DNA of 31,190 nucleotides, taken from contig JAJYOH010000011.1 in the NCBI GenBank assembly GCA_021796315.1, forward strand, positions 1 through 31,190, read 5' to 3'. The notes beneath the pieces are model-generated. The model ran no database searches. It was not told where the DNA came from and was given only the letters and a program-made list of their open reading frames with translations. A program made the position numbers and the translations under genes. Source of the stretch: Chloroflexota bacterium. Its GTDB lineage: Bacteria > Chloroflexota > Anaerolineae > Anaerolineales > Villigracilaceae. Positions 7,287 to 15,918 of this stretch are shown here, in pieces (within the stretch, counting starts at the first letter, position 1; every line of letters starts with the position of its first letter).

Positions 7287-8297
7287 TTATGCCTTCTCTT
7301 TCTCGTGCGTGCTCTCCGCCTTCCATGCGGGGACGGCGGCTCTCATCAAAGACCCTGCGAGATTGAATCGATAGAACTGACCTGTGGGATCCACCAAACC
7401 GTCGAGAATGCGATCGATCTCTTCCGGTTCTTTCGCGTCGACGACGGAGGCGAAAGCCGAGATCAGACGCGCCCCGTAATCCACGACGCCTTCGGCAGGA
7501 CCGTAACACCCGATGCACTGCGCTCCGGCAGTCGGGCAGCGCGCGTTGCATCCGCTGCGCGTCGCCGGCCCGTTGCACGGGATTCCCTGCTCGAGCAGGC
7601 ACAGAGTCGGATCGGGCGCGATGTTCCAGATGCGTTCAAAGGATTTGATCGTTTTGGCGTTGCGCGTCCGTTTGCATTCGTCGCAGACGGTTGAGTTGCC
7701 TGCGCCGATGACCGATCCTTTCGGCGGCAGTTCGGCTTTGCCCTGCAAAACTTGCACGACCAAATCAATCACTGCCGCGATCTGATGCGACTCAGGCGGA
7801 CAGCCGGGCATGTAATAGTCCACATCCACCACCTGATCGAGAGTCTTGAGCACAGGATAGAACTGCGGGATGGTGATTTCGCCTTCCGGCATCTTGTATT
7901 CCGATTGCGGACGGATGTGGTTCGGGTTGTCCGTTGAAACTGTCTCGTAGTAAGTATCGAAAATCTCTTTGGTGCTGGTTAGATTCGCCAGGCCGGGAAT
8001 ACAACCTTCGTTGGCGCATGATCCAAATGCAACGAGTATCTTCGATTTTCGTCGCAATAACTTTGCGATGTGTTCATTCTCATCGTTGCGGATGCCGCCG
8101 TTGAAGAGGGTAAGTAATATCGAGCCGTCTTCCATCGCTTCAACGTCTTTGTACTTCGCGTCCATGGCGACAGGCCAGAAAACCACATCGAAGTTGGCGT
8201 CCACATCCAGGATCTTTTCGTGGATGTTCAAGACCGCGATCTCGCATCCGCCGCAGGAGGCGGCCCAATACATTGCGAATTTAGGTTTGTTGCTCAT
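7287..8297 (-). CDS. mvhG: [NiFe] hydrogenase small subunit (MvhG type)
   Basis: A 336-residue electron-transfer subunit that pairs with the large subunit. It lacks a Tat signal, so it is cytoplasmic. The proximal [4Fe-4S] ligands are C15 and C18 (ASCGGCEI), C94 (FGSCA) and C166 (PGCPP). Eight more cysteines (C205, C208, C233, C241, C250, C254, C261, C264) can hold the medial and distal clusters, giving a three-cluster chain as in Mvh/Frh small subunits. The ATG overlaps the mvhD stop codon by 4 bp, and mvhA begins 1 bp after its own stop, so translation of the three is coupled. Confidence 0.95.
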   Translation of the reverse strand: MSNKPKFAMYWAASCGGCEIAVLNIHEKILDVDANFDVVFWPVAMDAKYKDVEAMEDGSILLTLFNGGIRNDENEHIAKLLRRKSKILVAFGSCANEGCIPGLANLTSTKEIFDTYYETVSTDNPNHIRPQSEYKMPEGEITIPQFYPVLKTLDQVVDVDYYMPGCPPESHQIAAVIDLVVQVLQGKAELPPKGSVIGAGNSTVCDECKRTRNAKTIKSFERIWNIAPDPTLCLLEQGIPCNGPATRSGCNARCPTAGAQCIGCYGPAEGVVDYGARLISAFASVVDAKEPEEIDRILDGLVDPTGQFYRFNLAGSLMRAAVPAWKAESTHEKEKA

Positions 8298-8755
8298 GCT
8301 GTCACCTCCATCACGGGCGTGGATTCCACTTGCTGGAATTCTGCGGACCAGCCCAGCGGTCCGAGGGCGCGTACTTCTTCAACGAATTTATTGATCTCGG
8401 AGGCAAAGATGGCGCCCTCCGCCGCGCTCGCCCACAGCAGTTTGAGTCGCCCCGGCTCGATGCCCATTTGCGTGAGCACGCGTCGGAGCAGATGGAAGCG
8501 GCGCAATGCCTTGTAGTTTTGTTCGATGTAATGGCAGTCGCCGGGATGACATCCGGTGATGAGCACTCCATCCGCGCCGTTGGCAAAGGCTTTCATCACG
8601 AAAGTCGGATCGAGTCGCCCCGAACACATCAAGCGGATCAGGCGCACGTTCGGCGCGTACTTCATGCGCGCCGTACCGGCCATATCGGCGGCGCGATAAC
8701 TGCACCAGTTGCAGGTGAAGCCGATGACCACGGGTTCGAATTTTTCATTGCTCAT
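8294..8755 (-). CDS. mvhD: MvhD, [2Fe-2S] adaptor between hydrogenase and HdrA
   Basis: A 153-residue delta subunit that carries electrons from the hydrogenase small subunit to the flavin of HdrA. The five conserved cysteines are in their usual setting: TCNWCSYRAAD (C15, C18), LMCSGRLDP (C44) and GCHPGDCHY (C69, C73). The frame runs open to 8905, overlapping hdrA; the ATG at 8755 is chosen since it follows AGGAGAG and starts just before the family's first strand. It ends in a 4-bp overlap with the small-subunit gene. Confidence 0.95.
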   Translation of the reverse strand: MSNEKFEPVVIGFTCNWCSYRAADMAGTARMKYAPNVRLIRLMCSGRLDPTFVMKAFANGADGVLITGCHPGDCHYIEQNYKALRRFHLLRRVLTQMGIEPGRLKLLWASAAEGAIFASEINKFVEEVRALGPLGWSAEFQQVESTPVMEVTA

Positions 8756-8769
8756 AATCCACTCTCCTT

Positions 8770-10776
8770 TTATGCCGCCACGGCTTCCGGCACATTGACC
8801 AACAACAAACCTTCGATCTGCGAGAGGATTTGTTCGTTGGAGAATCCGGTTCCGCTGATCGCGCCGGCCGGGCAGGCGGCGACGCACGTGCCGCATCCCT
8901 GACATAGCGCCGGGTTGACTTCCGACACCATCTTATCTTCGTGGAACAGGATGGCGTTGAACGGACACAGGTTATTGCAGATTCGGCAGCCCGAGCATTG
9001 ATTCTCGTTGATCGAAGCGCGCACCGGTTCGAGTGCGACTTCCTTCTGTTGGATCTTTCCAAGCACACGGGCAGACGCCGCCGCGCCTTGCGCCACGCTG
9101 GCTGGAATGTCTTTGGGTCCCTGCACGCATCCGGCGATGAACACGCCTTCGGTCATGGTCGCGACCGGATCGAGTTTCGGATGCCGCTCGGTGTACCATC
9201 CGCTGGCGCCGCAGGCAATGCCGAATAACTTGCCGACCTCTTTAGCATCCGAGTGCGGCTCCAAACCGGCGGATAGAATCACCATATCGGTTGGGATGCG
9301 GCGTTGTTTTCCGATCAACGTATCTTCGACTTGCACGATCAGTTTGCCTTCTTCGCCCGGTGTGCGGGCAACATCGGTGATTTCCGCTACTTTGCCGCGG
9401 ATGAAGTTGCCTCCTTCTTCAAGGACGCGCTTATAGAACTCTTCGTAATCCTTGAAGGGCGTGCGAATGTCGATATAGCAGTTGTAGACTTCCGCGCCAG
9501 TACGCTCTCTGACCAGGTGGGCAAACTTCAGACTCTGCATACAACAAATGCTCGAACAATATTTGTTGTAATTCTCATCGCGGCTTCCCACGCAGTGAAC
9601 GATGACCACCGTTTTCGGCGTGGTCTTCTTATCGCGCAGCACGATCCTGCCTTCGGTCGGACCCGATGCGTTGCACATCCGCTCGAATTCCAGGCTGGTG
9701 AACACGTTCGGAAGTCTGCCGTAACCGTATTGCGGAATGCGCTTGACATCGAACAACTGGTAGCCGGTGGCGAGAATGATGTTGCCCACTGGAAGTTCCA
9801 GCATCTCATCCTGTTGATTGAAGTCAATCGAGTTGGGTTCGGTGGGGCAATAGATCTGGCAAGCCTTGCATTTGCCATTCTTGAAGTACGCGCAATTCTC
9901 AACATCAATCACCGGGTACTTTGGAACGGCTTGCGGGAACGGAGTGTAGATGGCCTTACGCGTACCAAGCCCAGCCTCGAAGACTTGATCCACGACTTTC
10001 CACGGGCATTTTTCCCAACAGATGCCGCAGCCGGTGCATGTATCGGTGTTTACGTGACGCGCTTTCTTGCGGACGGTCACGGTAAAGCTCCCAACGTAAC
10101 CGTCCACTTTCTCGACCTCGCTCCACGTGAGCAATGTGATGTTCGGATGATTGCCGACATCCACCATCTTCGGCGTGAGAATACAAGCGGAGCAATCCAG
10201 GGTGGGGAAGGTCTTGTCGAACTGAGCCATGTGCCCGCCGATGGACGGCTCACGCTCGACGAGATAGACGTGATAGCCGGCGTCGGCGATTTCGAGCGCG
10301 GCCTGGATACCGGCGATTCCGGCGCCGACGACCATCGTATCGGGATGGATCGGCACGCGCAAAGGTTCGAGTTCCGTGTTGTGCGCCACACGCGCCACGC
10401 CGCCTGCGATGATGGCTTTGGCTTTATCCGTCGCGGCGGCTTTATCGGTATGAACCCATGAATCCTGTTCGCGGATGGAAACCATCTCGCACAGATACGG
10501 ATTCAGTCCCGCGCCCGCGCTGGCGTTGCGGAAAGTCTTCTCGTGCAGATGCGGAGAACAGGCCGCGACCACGATGCGCGTTAATCCCAGTTCCTTAATG
10601 TCTTTCTGGATCAACTCCTGGCCGAGGCTGGAACACATGAACTTATAGTCGCGCGAAACCACCACGCCTTGCGCCGCGAGATGCTTTCCCGCCCAGCGGC
10701 TGACCTCTGCGACATCCACCACACCGGCGATGTTCGTGCCGCAGTGACACACATAAACGCCAATTTTTTCAGTCAT
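8770..10776 (-). CDS. hdrA: HdrA, FAD-containing bifurcating subunit
   Basis: A 668-residue soluble flavoprotein at the branch point where a two-electron input is split between ferredoxin and HdrBC. The order is: an N-terminal HdrA domain with VCHCGTNIAG (C10, C12) and MCSS (C48); a FAD-binding Rossmann motif GAGIAG (151-156); a TLDCSACILTPKM segment; ferredoxin motifs at C247-C257 and C295-C310; the conserved HCVGSRDE and CSSICCMQ segments (395-412); and two C-terminal [4Fe-4S] motifs, C594-C604 and C625-C635. Length matches single HdrA proteins of methanogens and anaerobic bacteria. The ATG at 10776 is preferred over 10797 because AGGAGAG precedes it. It starts 17 bp after hdrB and is followed by mvhD. 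Confidence 0.96.
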   Translation of the reverse strand: MTEKIGVYVCHCGTNIAGVVDVAEVSRWAGKHLAAQGVVVSRDYKFMCSSLGQELIQKDIKELGLTRIVVAACSPHLHEKTFRNASAGAGLNPYLCEMVSIREQDSWVHTDKAAATDKAKAIIAGGVARVAHNTELEPLRVPIHPDTMVVGAGIAGIQAALEIADAGYHVYLVEREPSIGGHMAQFDKTFPTLDCSACILTPKMVDVGNHPNITLLTWSEVEKVDGYVGSFTVTVRKKARHVNTDTCTGCGICWEKCPWKVVDQVFEAGLGTRKAIYTPFPQAVPKYPVIDVENCAYFKNGKCKACQIYCPTEPNSIDFNQQDEMLELPVGNIILATGYQLFDVKRIPQYGYGRLPNVFTSLEFERMCNASGPTEGRIVLRDKKTTPKTVVIVHCVGSRDENYNKYCSSICCMQSLKFAHLVRERTGAEVYNCYIDIRTPFKDYEEFYKRVLEEGGNFIRGKVAEITDVARTPGEEGKLIVQVEDTLIGKQRRIPTDMVILSAGLEPHSDAKEVGKLFGIACGASGWYTERHPKLDPVATMTEGVFIAGCVQGPKDIPASVAQGAAASARVLGKIQQKEVALEPVRASINENQCSGCRICNNLCPFNAILFHEDKMVSEVNPALCQGCGTCVAACPAGAISGTGFSNEQILSQIEGLLLVNVPEAVAA

Positions 10777-10793
10777 AGGTTTCTCTCCTGTTT

Positions 10794-11669
10794 TCAACTT
10801 TGAGCAAAGTTAAGCAACGGCGCTCCAGAAATCATTTCTTTTCCAATTCCCAAACTTTTCGCCCTGATGCCCATGGCTACGCCCATGAGTTGAGTGAAAT
10901 ACATAACGGGAATTGAAAATTGCGTGCCAAACTCTTGATTGACCTGGCTTTGATAGACTTCCAGGTTGACATTGCACATGGGGCAAGTCGTTGCAATGAC
11001 CTCCGCCTCATGGTTCACGGCGTCTTCCAAAAGTTTGCGGACCATGTCGAGCGCCGCTTTGCGATTCGTGATGATCAAAGAGCCGCCGCAGCAGCGCGTC
11101 TTGCTTGGATACGTTATCGGGTCCGCGCCGAGAGCCGATAACAGTTCCTCGAAGAATTGTGGGTTCTCAACGTTCTCGTGATCTTTTCTCGGACGAAGCA
11201 TCTGGCATCCGTAATAGGGCGCAACTTTCAGGTCCTTGAGCGGATGCGTGATCTTCTTCTTGACTTCGTCCACGCCCACATCTTCGAGAATTACCTCGAT
11301 CAGATGGCGCACCTTCATCGTTCCGTTGACGTGCAGGTTGTCCGCTTCCAACGCGTAATTGATGTGATCCGCCAGGTCGGCATCCTTTTTGAGATACGCA
11401 TTGGTAAAGTAGGCGTTCTTGTAGCAGGCGCTGCATGGAGCGACGAAATCGCTGGCGCCATCTTTTTCGGCAATCGCCAAATTGCGCGCAACGAGCGTAT
11501 ATGCCAGTAATTCGTCCACTGGGAAGTATGCCGTTGCGCCGCAGCAGTTCCAATCCTCGATTTCTTTCAAGTCCAATCCGAGTCCGCGCGCCACTTCGAG
11601 AGTCGAGATGTTGTAACTCTCCGCCAGGCTTTCAAGGGAACAGCCCGGATAGTATGCATATTGTTTCAT
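10794..11669 (-). CDS. hdrB: HdrB, CCG-domain heterodisulfide reductase-like subunit
   Basis: A 291-residue protein with two complete CCG domains: C10, C42-C43, C79, C82 and C155, C193-C194, C229, C232. In methanogen HdrB these bind two non-cubane [4Fe-4S] clusters that reduce the CoM-S-S-CoB disulfide. No coenzyme M or B is expected in this bacterium, so the true acceptor is unknown; both sites look intact. The frame extends to 12029 through hdrC, but the ATG at 11669, overlapping the hdrC stop by 4 bp (ATGA), is clearly the start. hdrC, hdrB and hdrA follow in the usual complex order. Confidence 0.95.
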   Translation of the reverse strand: MKQYAYYPGCSLESLAESYNISTLEVARGLGLDLKEIEDWNCCGATAYFPVDELLAYTLVARNLAIAEKDGASDFVAPCSACYKNAYFTNAYLKKDADLADHINYALEADNLHVNGTMKVRHLIEVILEDVGVDEVKKKITHPLKDLKVAPYYGCQMLRPRKDHENVENPQFFEELLSALGADPITYPSKTRCCGGSLIITNRKAALDMVRKLLEDAVNHEAEVIATTCPMCNVNLEVYQSQVNQEFGTQFSIPVMYFTQLMGVAMGIRAKSLGIGKEMISGAPLLNFAQS

Positions 11670-12229
11670 GACGGCTCTCCAATTGGGATGATCCTTCGCA
11701 CCATATTTTGGAATTTCTTGAGTCCCTTGATTTTCTTTGGGAGCAAAGGCATTCTGCCTTTCAAAACCAGGCTTGTAGCCATCTGCGCTTCCTGGATCAA
11801 ACCGCGAGGTCCATATTTGAATAAATACGCGGGAGCCAATTGCGGCTCGAAGGATCTGCCGGAGCCGACGATCATCCTGATGAAACTCTCGGAGAAAGCA
11901 GGCCCGATCAAACCTTCTTGATAAGCCTTCTTCCACATCGAGTAGCGCTTCAACGCGTACATCAGGTCGGCGATATCGATTCCCGCCGGGCAGCGCACCG
12001 TGCAGTGATAGCATGAGGCGCACGACCAATAGGTGTTGCTGGCAAGCACTTCATCCTTGAGGTCGGCGCGGATCATGCCGATGATTTTGCGCGGCGTATG
12101 ATCCATGAACTCAGCCGCCGGGCAGGTTCCAGAACATGTCCCGCATTGGATGCACTCCCGGATCGGGTTGCCGTGCGAGGCATACATCATGTTGGCGATT
12201 TCGTCGCCGAAAGAAAGTTCTGTTGCCAT
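11666..12229 (-). CDS. hdrC: HdrC, iron-sulfur subunit
   Basis: A 187-residue ferredoxin-like subunit that wires HdrA to HdrB. It has two [4Fe-4S] motifs, CIQCGTCSGTCP and CASCYHCTVRCP, about 40 residues apart, then a helical tail of about 90 residues. The start at 12229 has a good AGGAGGAT site upstream and lies 11 bp after the receiver gene, so hdr expression is tied to the signalling genes. Confidence 0.95.
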   Translation of the reverse strand: MATELSFGDEIANMMYASHGNPIRECIQCGTCSGTCPAAEFMDHTPRKIIGMIRADLKDEVLASNTYWSCASCYHCTVRCPAGIDIADLMYALKRYSMWKKAYQEGLIGPAFSESFIRMIVGSGRSFEPQLAPAYLFKYGPRGLIQEAQMATSLVLKGRMPLLPKKIKGLKKFQNMVRRIIPIGEPS

Positions 12230-12240
12230 GAATCATCCTC

Positions 12241-12663
12241 CTATCGTGTTGGGATTTTGGACTTTCTCTCTTCTGCCATCTTCAAGAGCGTGCTGACTTT
12301 TTCCAGCAGAAGTTTCGGCTCCACCGGTTTCTCGACCAGTTCATCGGTCTCGACGAAATGAGGGTGGACCGATTGACCGGGGAAGAGGAAAGCGATTTGT
12401 TCCCGCAGACCCGTGATGATCAACACGGGCATTTCTTTCAACTTCGGGTCCTTTCGGATCTTGCGCGCCAAAGCCACGCCCTCGGCTCCGCGGCCCATCA
12501 TGATGTCGAGCAGAAGCAGGTCATATTTCCTGTTCTGCAGACATTGGAATCCATCCCTGGGATTGTAGGCCACATCCACTTTATAGCTGGCTTTCTCGAG
12601 GATGGATTTGATCCCCGAAACGAAATCGGGATCATCGTCAATCATCATTATCTGTGCGCTCAT
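12241..12663 (-). CDS. Stand-alone response regulator receiver domain
   Basis: A 140-residue CheY-like protein. The acidic pocket is IDDDPD (9-13), the phospho-acceptor is D53 in LLLDIMM, the Thr of the switch is in IITG, and the conserved Lys is in VEKPVEP. There is no DNA-binding or enzymatic output domain, so it must act by protein contact. It lies 18 bp after the hybrid kinase gene and 11 bp before hdrC. Receiver genes next to hdr genes are known from other anaerobes, but the target is not established. Confidence 0.93.
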   Translation of the reverse strand: MSAQIMMIDDDPDFVSGIKSILEKASYKVDVAYNPRDGFQCLQNRKYDLLLLDIMMGRGAEGVALARKIRKDPKLKEMPVLIITGLREQIAFLFPGQSVHPHFVETDELVEKPVEPKLLLEKVSTLLKMAEERKSKIPTR

Positions 12664-12681
12664 AGATGTTTCTCCTTCATA

Positions 12682-13818
12682 TTAAGATTTTATCGAGCCG
12701 TTCGTTTCCAGCGTTCGCTCGCGCTGCAGTTCTGGTTTGATCGCCGGCAGCCGGATTGCAAACGTGCTTCCTTTGCCCAATTCGCTTTCTACTGAAATCG
12801 TTCCGTTATGCGCCTCGACGATGCGGCGGGCAACCGCCAAACCGATCCCGCTGCCTCGTTCAGCCGCCGGAGCCGCTTTACCGGAGTAGAAATCATTGAA
12901 AATATAAGGAAGGTCTTCTTTCGATATGCCGGGACCGGTATCTGTCACGGAGATCAATACATCTTTTTCTTCTCCTCTTGCTTTGATGTGTATCCGGCTT
13001 GACGGACGCGAATACTTGATCGCGTTGCCGAGGATATTGATCACGGTCTCGACCAGCGTTCCTTCATCACCGCTGACCGGATCGAGCGATTCGTCAATGG
13101 AAGATACGATCTCGATGTCTTTGCGGACTGCATGAGGTTCGACGCTTTCGATGGCTTTCGAGACCACCGCCTCAATCGCAACAGGTTGGAAGTTCTCCCG
13201 AATTTTCGAGATATCAACGGACAGCACCCGCAGCCAGGTTTGAATCAGGTTGATCAGATCGCCGATGTTGGCCTTCATCCGCTCGAAGCGTTTCTTTTGT
13301 TCATCGCTGAGTTGCGCCGACAATTCATCCGTCAGGAAATACAGATTTTGCTGCACCGCGCCGAGAGGCGCCTTCAGTTCATGCGAAACAATCGCCGCGA
13401 AATTTTCCCTCAGCATTTCTTTCTCCCTTCGCAGGGCGATGGTTTCCAGCGTCAACTTTCTTTTGTCGAGTCCGCGCCGCGTGATCAGACGGAATTCATC
13501 GGGGGTGAACGGTTTGGGCAGGAAGTCATACGCGCCGTTCTTCATCGCCTCGACCGCGGAGCTGACCGTCGCGTATCCCGTGATGACGATACTGACAATC
13601 GTCGGGTCGTACTCGCGGATTCGTCCGATAACGTCAAATCCTGAAATGCCGGGCATCTTGAGATCCACGTAAACAAGATCGGGCTGGAATTCCCTGACGA
13701 GTTTCAATCCCAGGTCGCCGTTCACAGCGGCAGCCACTTTGTAGTCGCCGCCTTTTAGTATCTGGGCGCAGGAATCCAGAACGACCTCTTCGTCATCTAT
13801 AATAAGTATCTTGGACAT
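12682..13818 (-). CDS. Receiver-histidine kinase hybrid, cytoplasmic
   Basis: A 378-residue protein with an N-terminal receiver domain (acidic residues IDDEE at 7-11, phospho-acceptor D52, Lys102 in PKPF), a short coiled linker, and a HisKA/HATPase pair. The phosphorylatable His is H146 in VSHELKAP; ATP-binding N, G1 and G2 boxes (NILGNAIKYS, DTGPGIS, GSGIGLAVA) are present. It has no membrane segments or sensor domain, so its input is probably phosphate on D52, perhaps from the adjacent membrane kinase. The start at MSKILI (13818) is favoured over 13827. The start overlaps the end of the upstream kinase gene by 26 bp. Confidence 0.92.
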   Translation of the reverse strand: MSKILIIDDEEVVLDSCAQILKGGDYKVAAAVNGDLGLKLVREFQPDLVYVDLKMPGISGFDVIGRIREYDPTIVSIVITGYATVSSAVEAMKNGAYDFLPKPFTPDEFRLITRRGLDKRKLTLETIALRREKEMLRENFAAIVSHELKAPLGAVQQNLYFLTDELSAQLSDEQKKRFERMKANIGDLINLIQTWLRVLSVDISKIRENFQPVAIEAVVSKAIESVEPHAVRKDIEIVSSIDESLDPVSGDEGTLVETVINILGNAIKYSRPSSRIHIKARGEEKDVLISVTDTGPGISKEDLPYIFNDFYSGKAAPAAERGSGIGLAVARRIVEAHNGTISVESELGKGSTFAIRLPAIKPELQRERTLETNGSIKS

Positions 13819-15859
13819 AGTTTTCATGAGTTACACTTTCGCTGTTGCCGTTGGACGCCACAGGCAGTCTCACAATAAAAGTCGTCTCCTTGCCGGGCTC
13901 GCTTTCGACTGAAATGGTGCCTCCGTGTTCCTTGACAATTCCATAGCTGATCGCCAGCCCCAGGCCGACCCCATGACCGGTATCTTTGGTGGTAAAGAAG
14001 GGATCGAAAATTTTATCCAATTTATCCTGGGCAATCGCCGGACCCGTGTTCGAAAAATCCAATTCGATGCATCGTTCGAGGGAATCAAACTTGGTCGTGA
14101 GCGTCAATCGTCCGTTCCCCTCCATGGCTTCGGCGGCATTGATGATGATGTTCATGAACACGCGCTCGATCTGAGACGGGTCAATGACGGCTTCCGGCAA
14201 TGCCAGTTCCAAACCCCACGAAATTTGAATGTTATGGAAAAGGGCTTGCTTCTCCAGCAGGGAGACACAACCTCTGAGAACTTCATTGACATCGCACAAG
14301 GTCTTATCCGGTTTTCTCTGGCGCGAAAAATCCAGCAGGCCGCGGATGATGTCGCGGCAGCGATTGGCTTGCGTCACGATCTTCTCGAGATTGTTCTTGC
14401 ACGGCTCGTCCTCATCGGCGGGCATGGTTTCCAGGAGCAGGTGGGAATAGGTGACGATCCCTTGCAGCGGGTTGTTCAACTCATGAGCCACATTGGCGGA
14501 AAGTTGCCCGATGAGCGCCAGCCTCTCCGACTCCATGATTTTTCGTTTGGCAAACTCCTTCAATTCATCATCCCGCTCTTTCAAAGCCGATGCCATTTTG
14601 TTGAAAGTATGGGCCAGCTTGCCCAATTCATCGCCGGATTTGATCTCCACTCTGGTATCCAACCTGCCGTCGGCGATTTCCTTGGATGCCGATACCAGTT
14701 TCCCGAGCGGCACGGAAATCCTTTGCGAAATAAAGTAGGCAAAGACCATCGAGCCGAGCGCGCCCGCAAAGGCAATCGCCAGAAAGGTAAAGATGGTCTG
14801 TCTCTCGATATCTGTATACTTCTGCTCGAGGATGCCAACGTATAGAATCCCGATGATTTGGTTGTGCAGGTCTCTGATGGGTTCATAAGCCGTGATGTAC
14901 CAGTTGTTCACCACATAAGCCCGCCCTATAAAAGGCTGGCCCTTGAGGAGAACCTGGTTGTACACGCTCCGCATGATACGCGTGCCGATCGCGCGCGTAC
15001 CGTCCTCGTTCAGGACATTGGTCGAAATCCTCACATCGTCCTGGAAAATGGTCGCCGTCCCAATATCTTTGCCGTTGTATTTCATGCCCTGAAAGACGGT
15101 CTGTTTCACTTCATCCACAATTTGATTGTTCCTGTTCAGCAAGACCCCGCCGTATAAGACGCCGATCAACTTATTGTTATGGTCGAAGATCGGCGCTGCC
15201 GCCGCCAGCATCATGCCGCTTGTTTGATCGGTCTGGCCTGTGATTCCTGCCATGGGTGTATCAATGAATTTGGTGTAGGCTTGTTGAACAAGGAGAGGCG
15301 ATTCCTTCTTCAAGTCGTCCGCAGACACGATGATCGTGGCGGCAACAGGCGCTTTTTCGATAAGGACTGTAGAAACGAGTTCGTTATGAATCTGACTGTC
15401 CCCATAGACGCCCGGGTTGTCGGTTCGCAGCACTACATTGCCATACGCGTCGGTGACATTTAAAATATCAAATCCTTCCGCATTCTTTACCCGGATCAGT
15501 TCGTCGGCAGCATTCATCATGTTTCCGCTGGTCAAATCGTCGGCGATGAAAAATCGATCCGCGGTCAAGCGAACGATATCGTTGATGTGATTTAATCTGC
15601 CTTCGTAGATTCCTCTGGCAGAGTTCAGATCGAGTTCCACCATTTGCTGGGCTTCCGTCAAGATGCGGTCGCTGATCAGGCGAATCCCCACAACAGTGAA
15701 AACGGTGCTGGCGATAATGATGACTGTAAGAAAGCTAAGGATGAGTTTGGTGGCAATGGGGATGCGAAAGCCTGTCCGCATGAAAGTGTCAATGCCATGC
15801 GAAAGCCTCGCATTGAAGCTTTTGAATCTATTTGCCCAATTGCCAAGAGTGTGTTGCAT
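13793..15859 (-). CDS. Membrane sensor histidine kinase with extracytoplasmic Cache region
   Basis: A 688-residue kinase: TM1 about 38-62, a large extracytoplasmic region about 63-354 with Cache-like strands (ending in WYITAYEPIRD and IIGILYVGI), TM2 about 356-378, HAMP 380-432, a short coiled coil, HisKA with H459 in NVAHELNNPLQG, then HATPase with NIIINAAEAM and GVGLGLAIS. It probably senses a small molecule outside the membrane. No clear ribosome binding site precedes 15859 because the 59-bp spacer is filled by a GC-rich palindromic repeat; a start at Met27 (15781) would remove only the cytoplasmic N-terminus. It sits between the Etf branch and the Hdr-Mvh branch. Confidence 0.92.
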   Translation of the reverse strand: MQHTLGNWANRFKSFNARLSHGIDTFMRTGFRIPIATKLILSFLTVIIIASTVFTVVGIRLISDRILTEAQQMVELDLNSARGIYEGRLNHINDIVRLTADRFFIADDLTSGNMMNAADELIRVKNAEGFDILNVTDAYGNVVLRTDNPGVYGDSQIHNELVSTVLIEKAPVAATIIVSADDLKKESPLLVQQAYTKFIDTPMAGITGQTDQTSGMMLAAAAPIFDHNNKLIGVLYGGVLLNRNNQIVDEVKQTVFQGMKYNGKDIGTATIFQDDVRISTNVLNEDGTRAIGTRIMRSVYNQVLLKGQPFIGRAYVVNNWYITAYEPIRDLHNQIIGILYVGILEQKYTDIERQTIFTFLAIAFAGALGSMVFAYFISQRISVPLGKLVSASKEIADGRLDTRVEIKSGDELGKLAHTFNKMASALKERDDELKEFAKRKIMESERLALIGQLSANVAHELNNPLQGIVTYSHLLLETMPADEDEPCKNNLEKIVTQANRCRDIIRGLLDFSRQRKPDKTLCDVNEVLRGCVSLLEKQALFHNIQISWGLELALPEAVIDPSQIERVFMNIIINAAEAMEGNGRLTLTTKFDSLERCIELDFSNTGPAIAQDKLDKIFDPFFTTKDTGHGVGLGLAISYGIVKEHGGTISVESEPGKETTFIVRLPVASNGNSESVTHENYVQDTYYR

Positions 15860-15865
15860 ATTATT

Positions 15866-15903
15866 GCTTGAGCCGCCGTCCTCGGCGGCGGGGACGCCGC
15901 CGG
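15866..15903. repeat. GC-rich palindromic repeat, copy 1
   Basis: The sequence reads GCTTGAGCCGCCGTCCTCGG onward and folds on itself. An inverted near-identical copy lies at 26238-26272; about 25 bases around GCCGCCGTCCTCGGCGGCG are identical. It fills the spacer between the membrane oxidoreductase gene and the sensor kinase gene. Confidence 0.8.
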
Positions 15904-15918
15904 GAACATAGACTTACA

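Noticed and set aside
6473..7366. Open frame of 297 codons on the + strand opposite the hydrogenase large subunit
   Set aside because: The reverse strand encodes a clear large subunit with both nickel motifs; this frame has low-complexity Asp/Val/His-rich composition typical of antisense frames.
9304..10461. Long + strand open frame of 385 codons opposite hdrA
   Set aside because: It is a shadow of the well-supported hdrA frame on the other strand, with no recognisable domain and no ribosome binding site.
11670..12029. N-terminal extension of the hdrB frame
   Set aside because: It lies entirely within hdrC in another frame, and the ATGA overlap at 11666-11669 with the CCG family start shows that translation starts at 11669.
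13925..14845. Open frame of 306 codons on the + strand opposite the sensor kinase
   Set aside because: It is antisense to a kinase with complete H, N and G boxes; the translated product has no known pattern.
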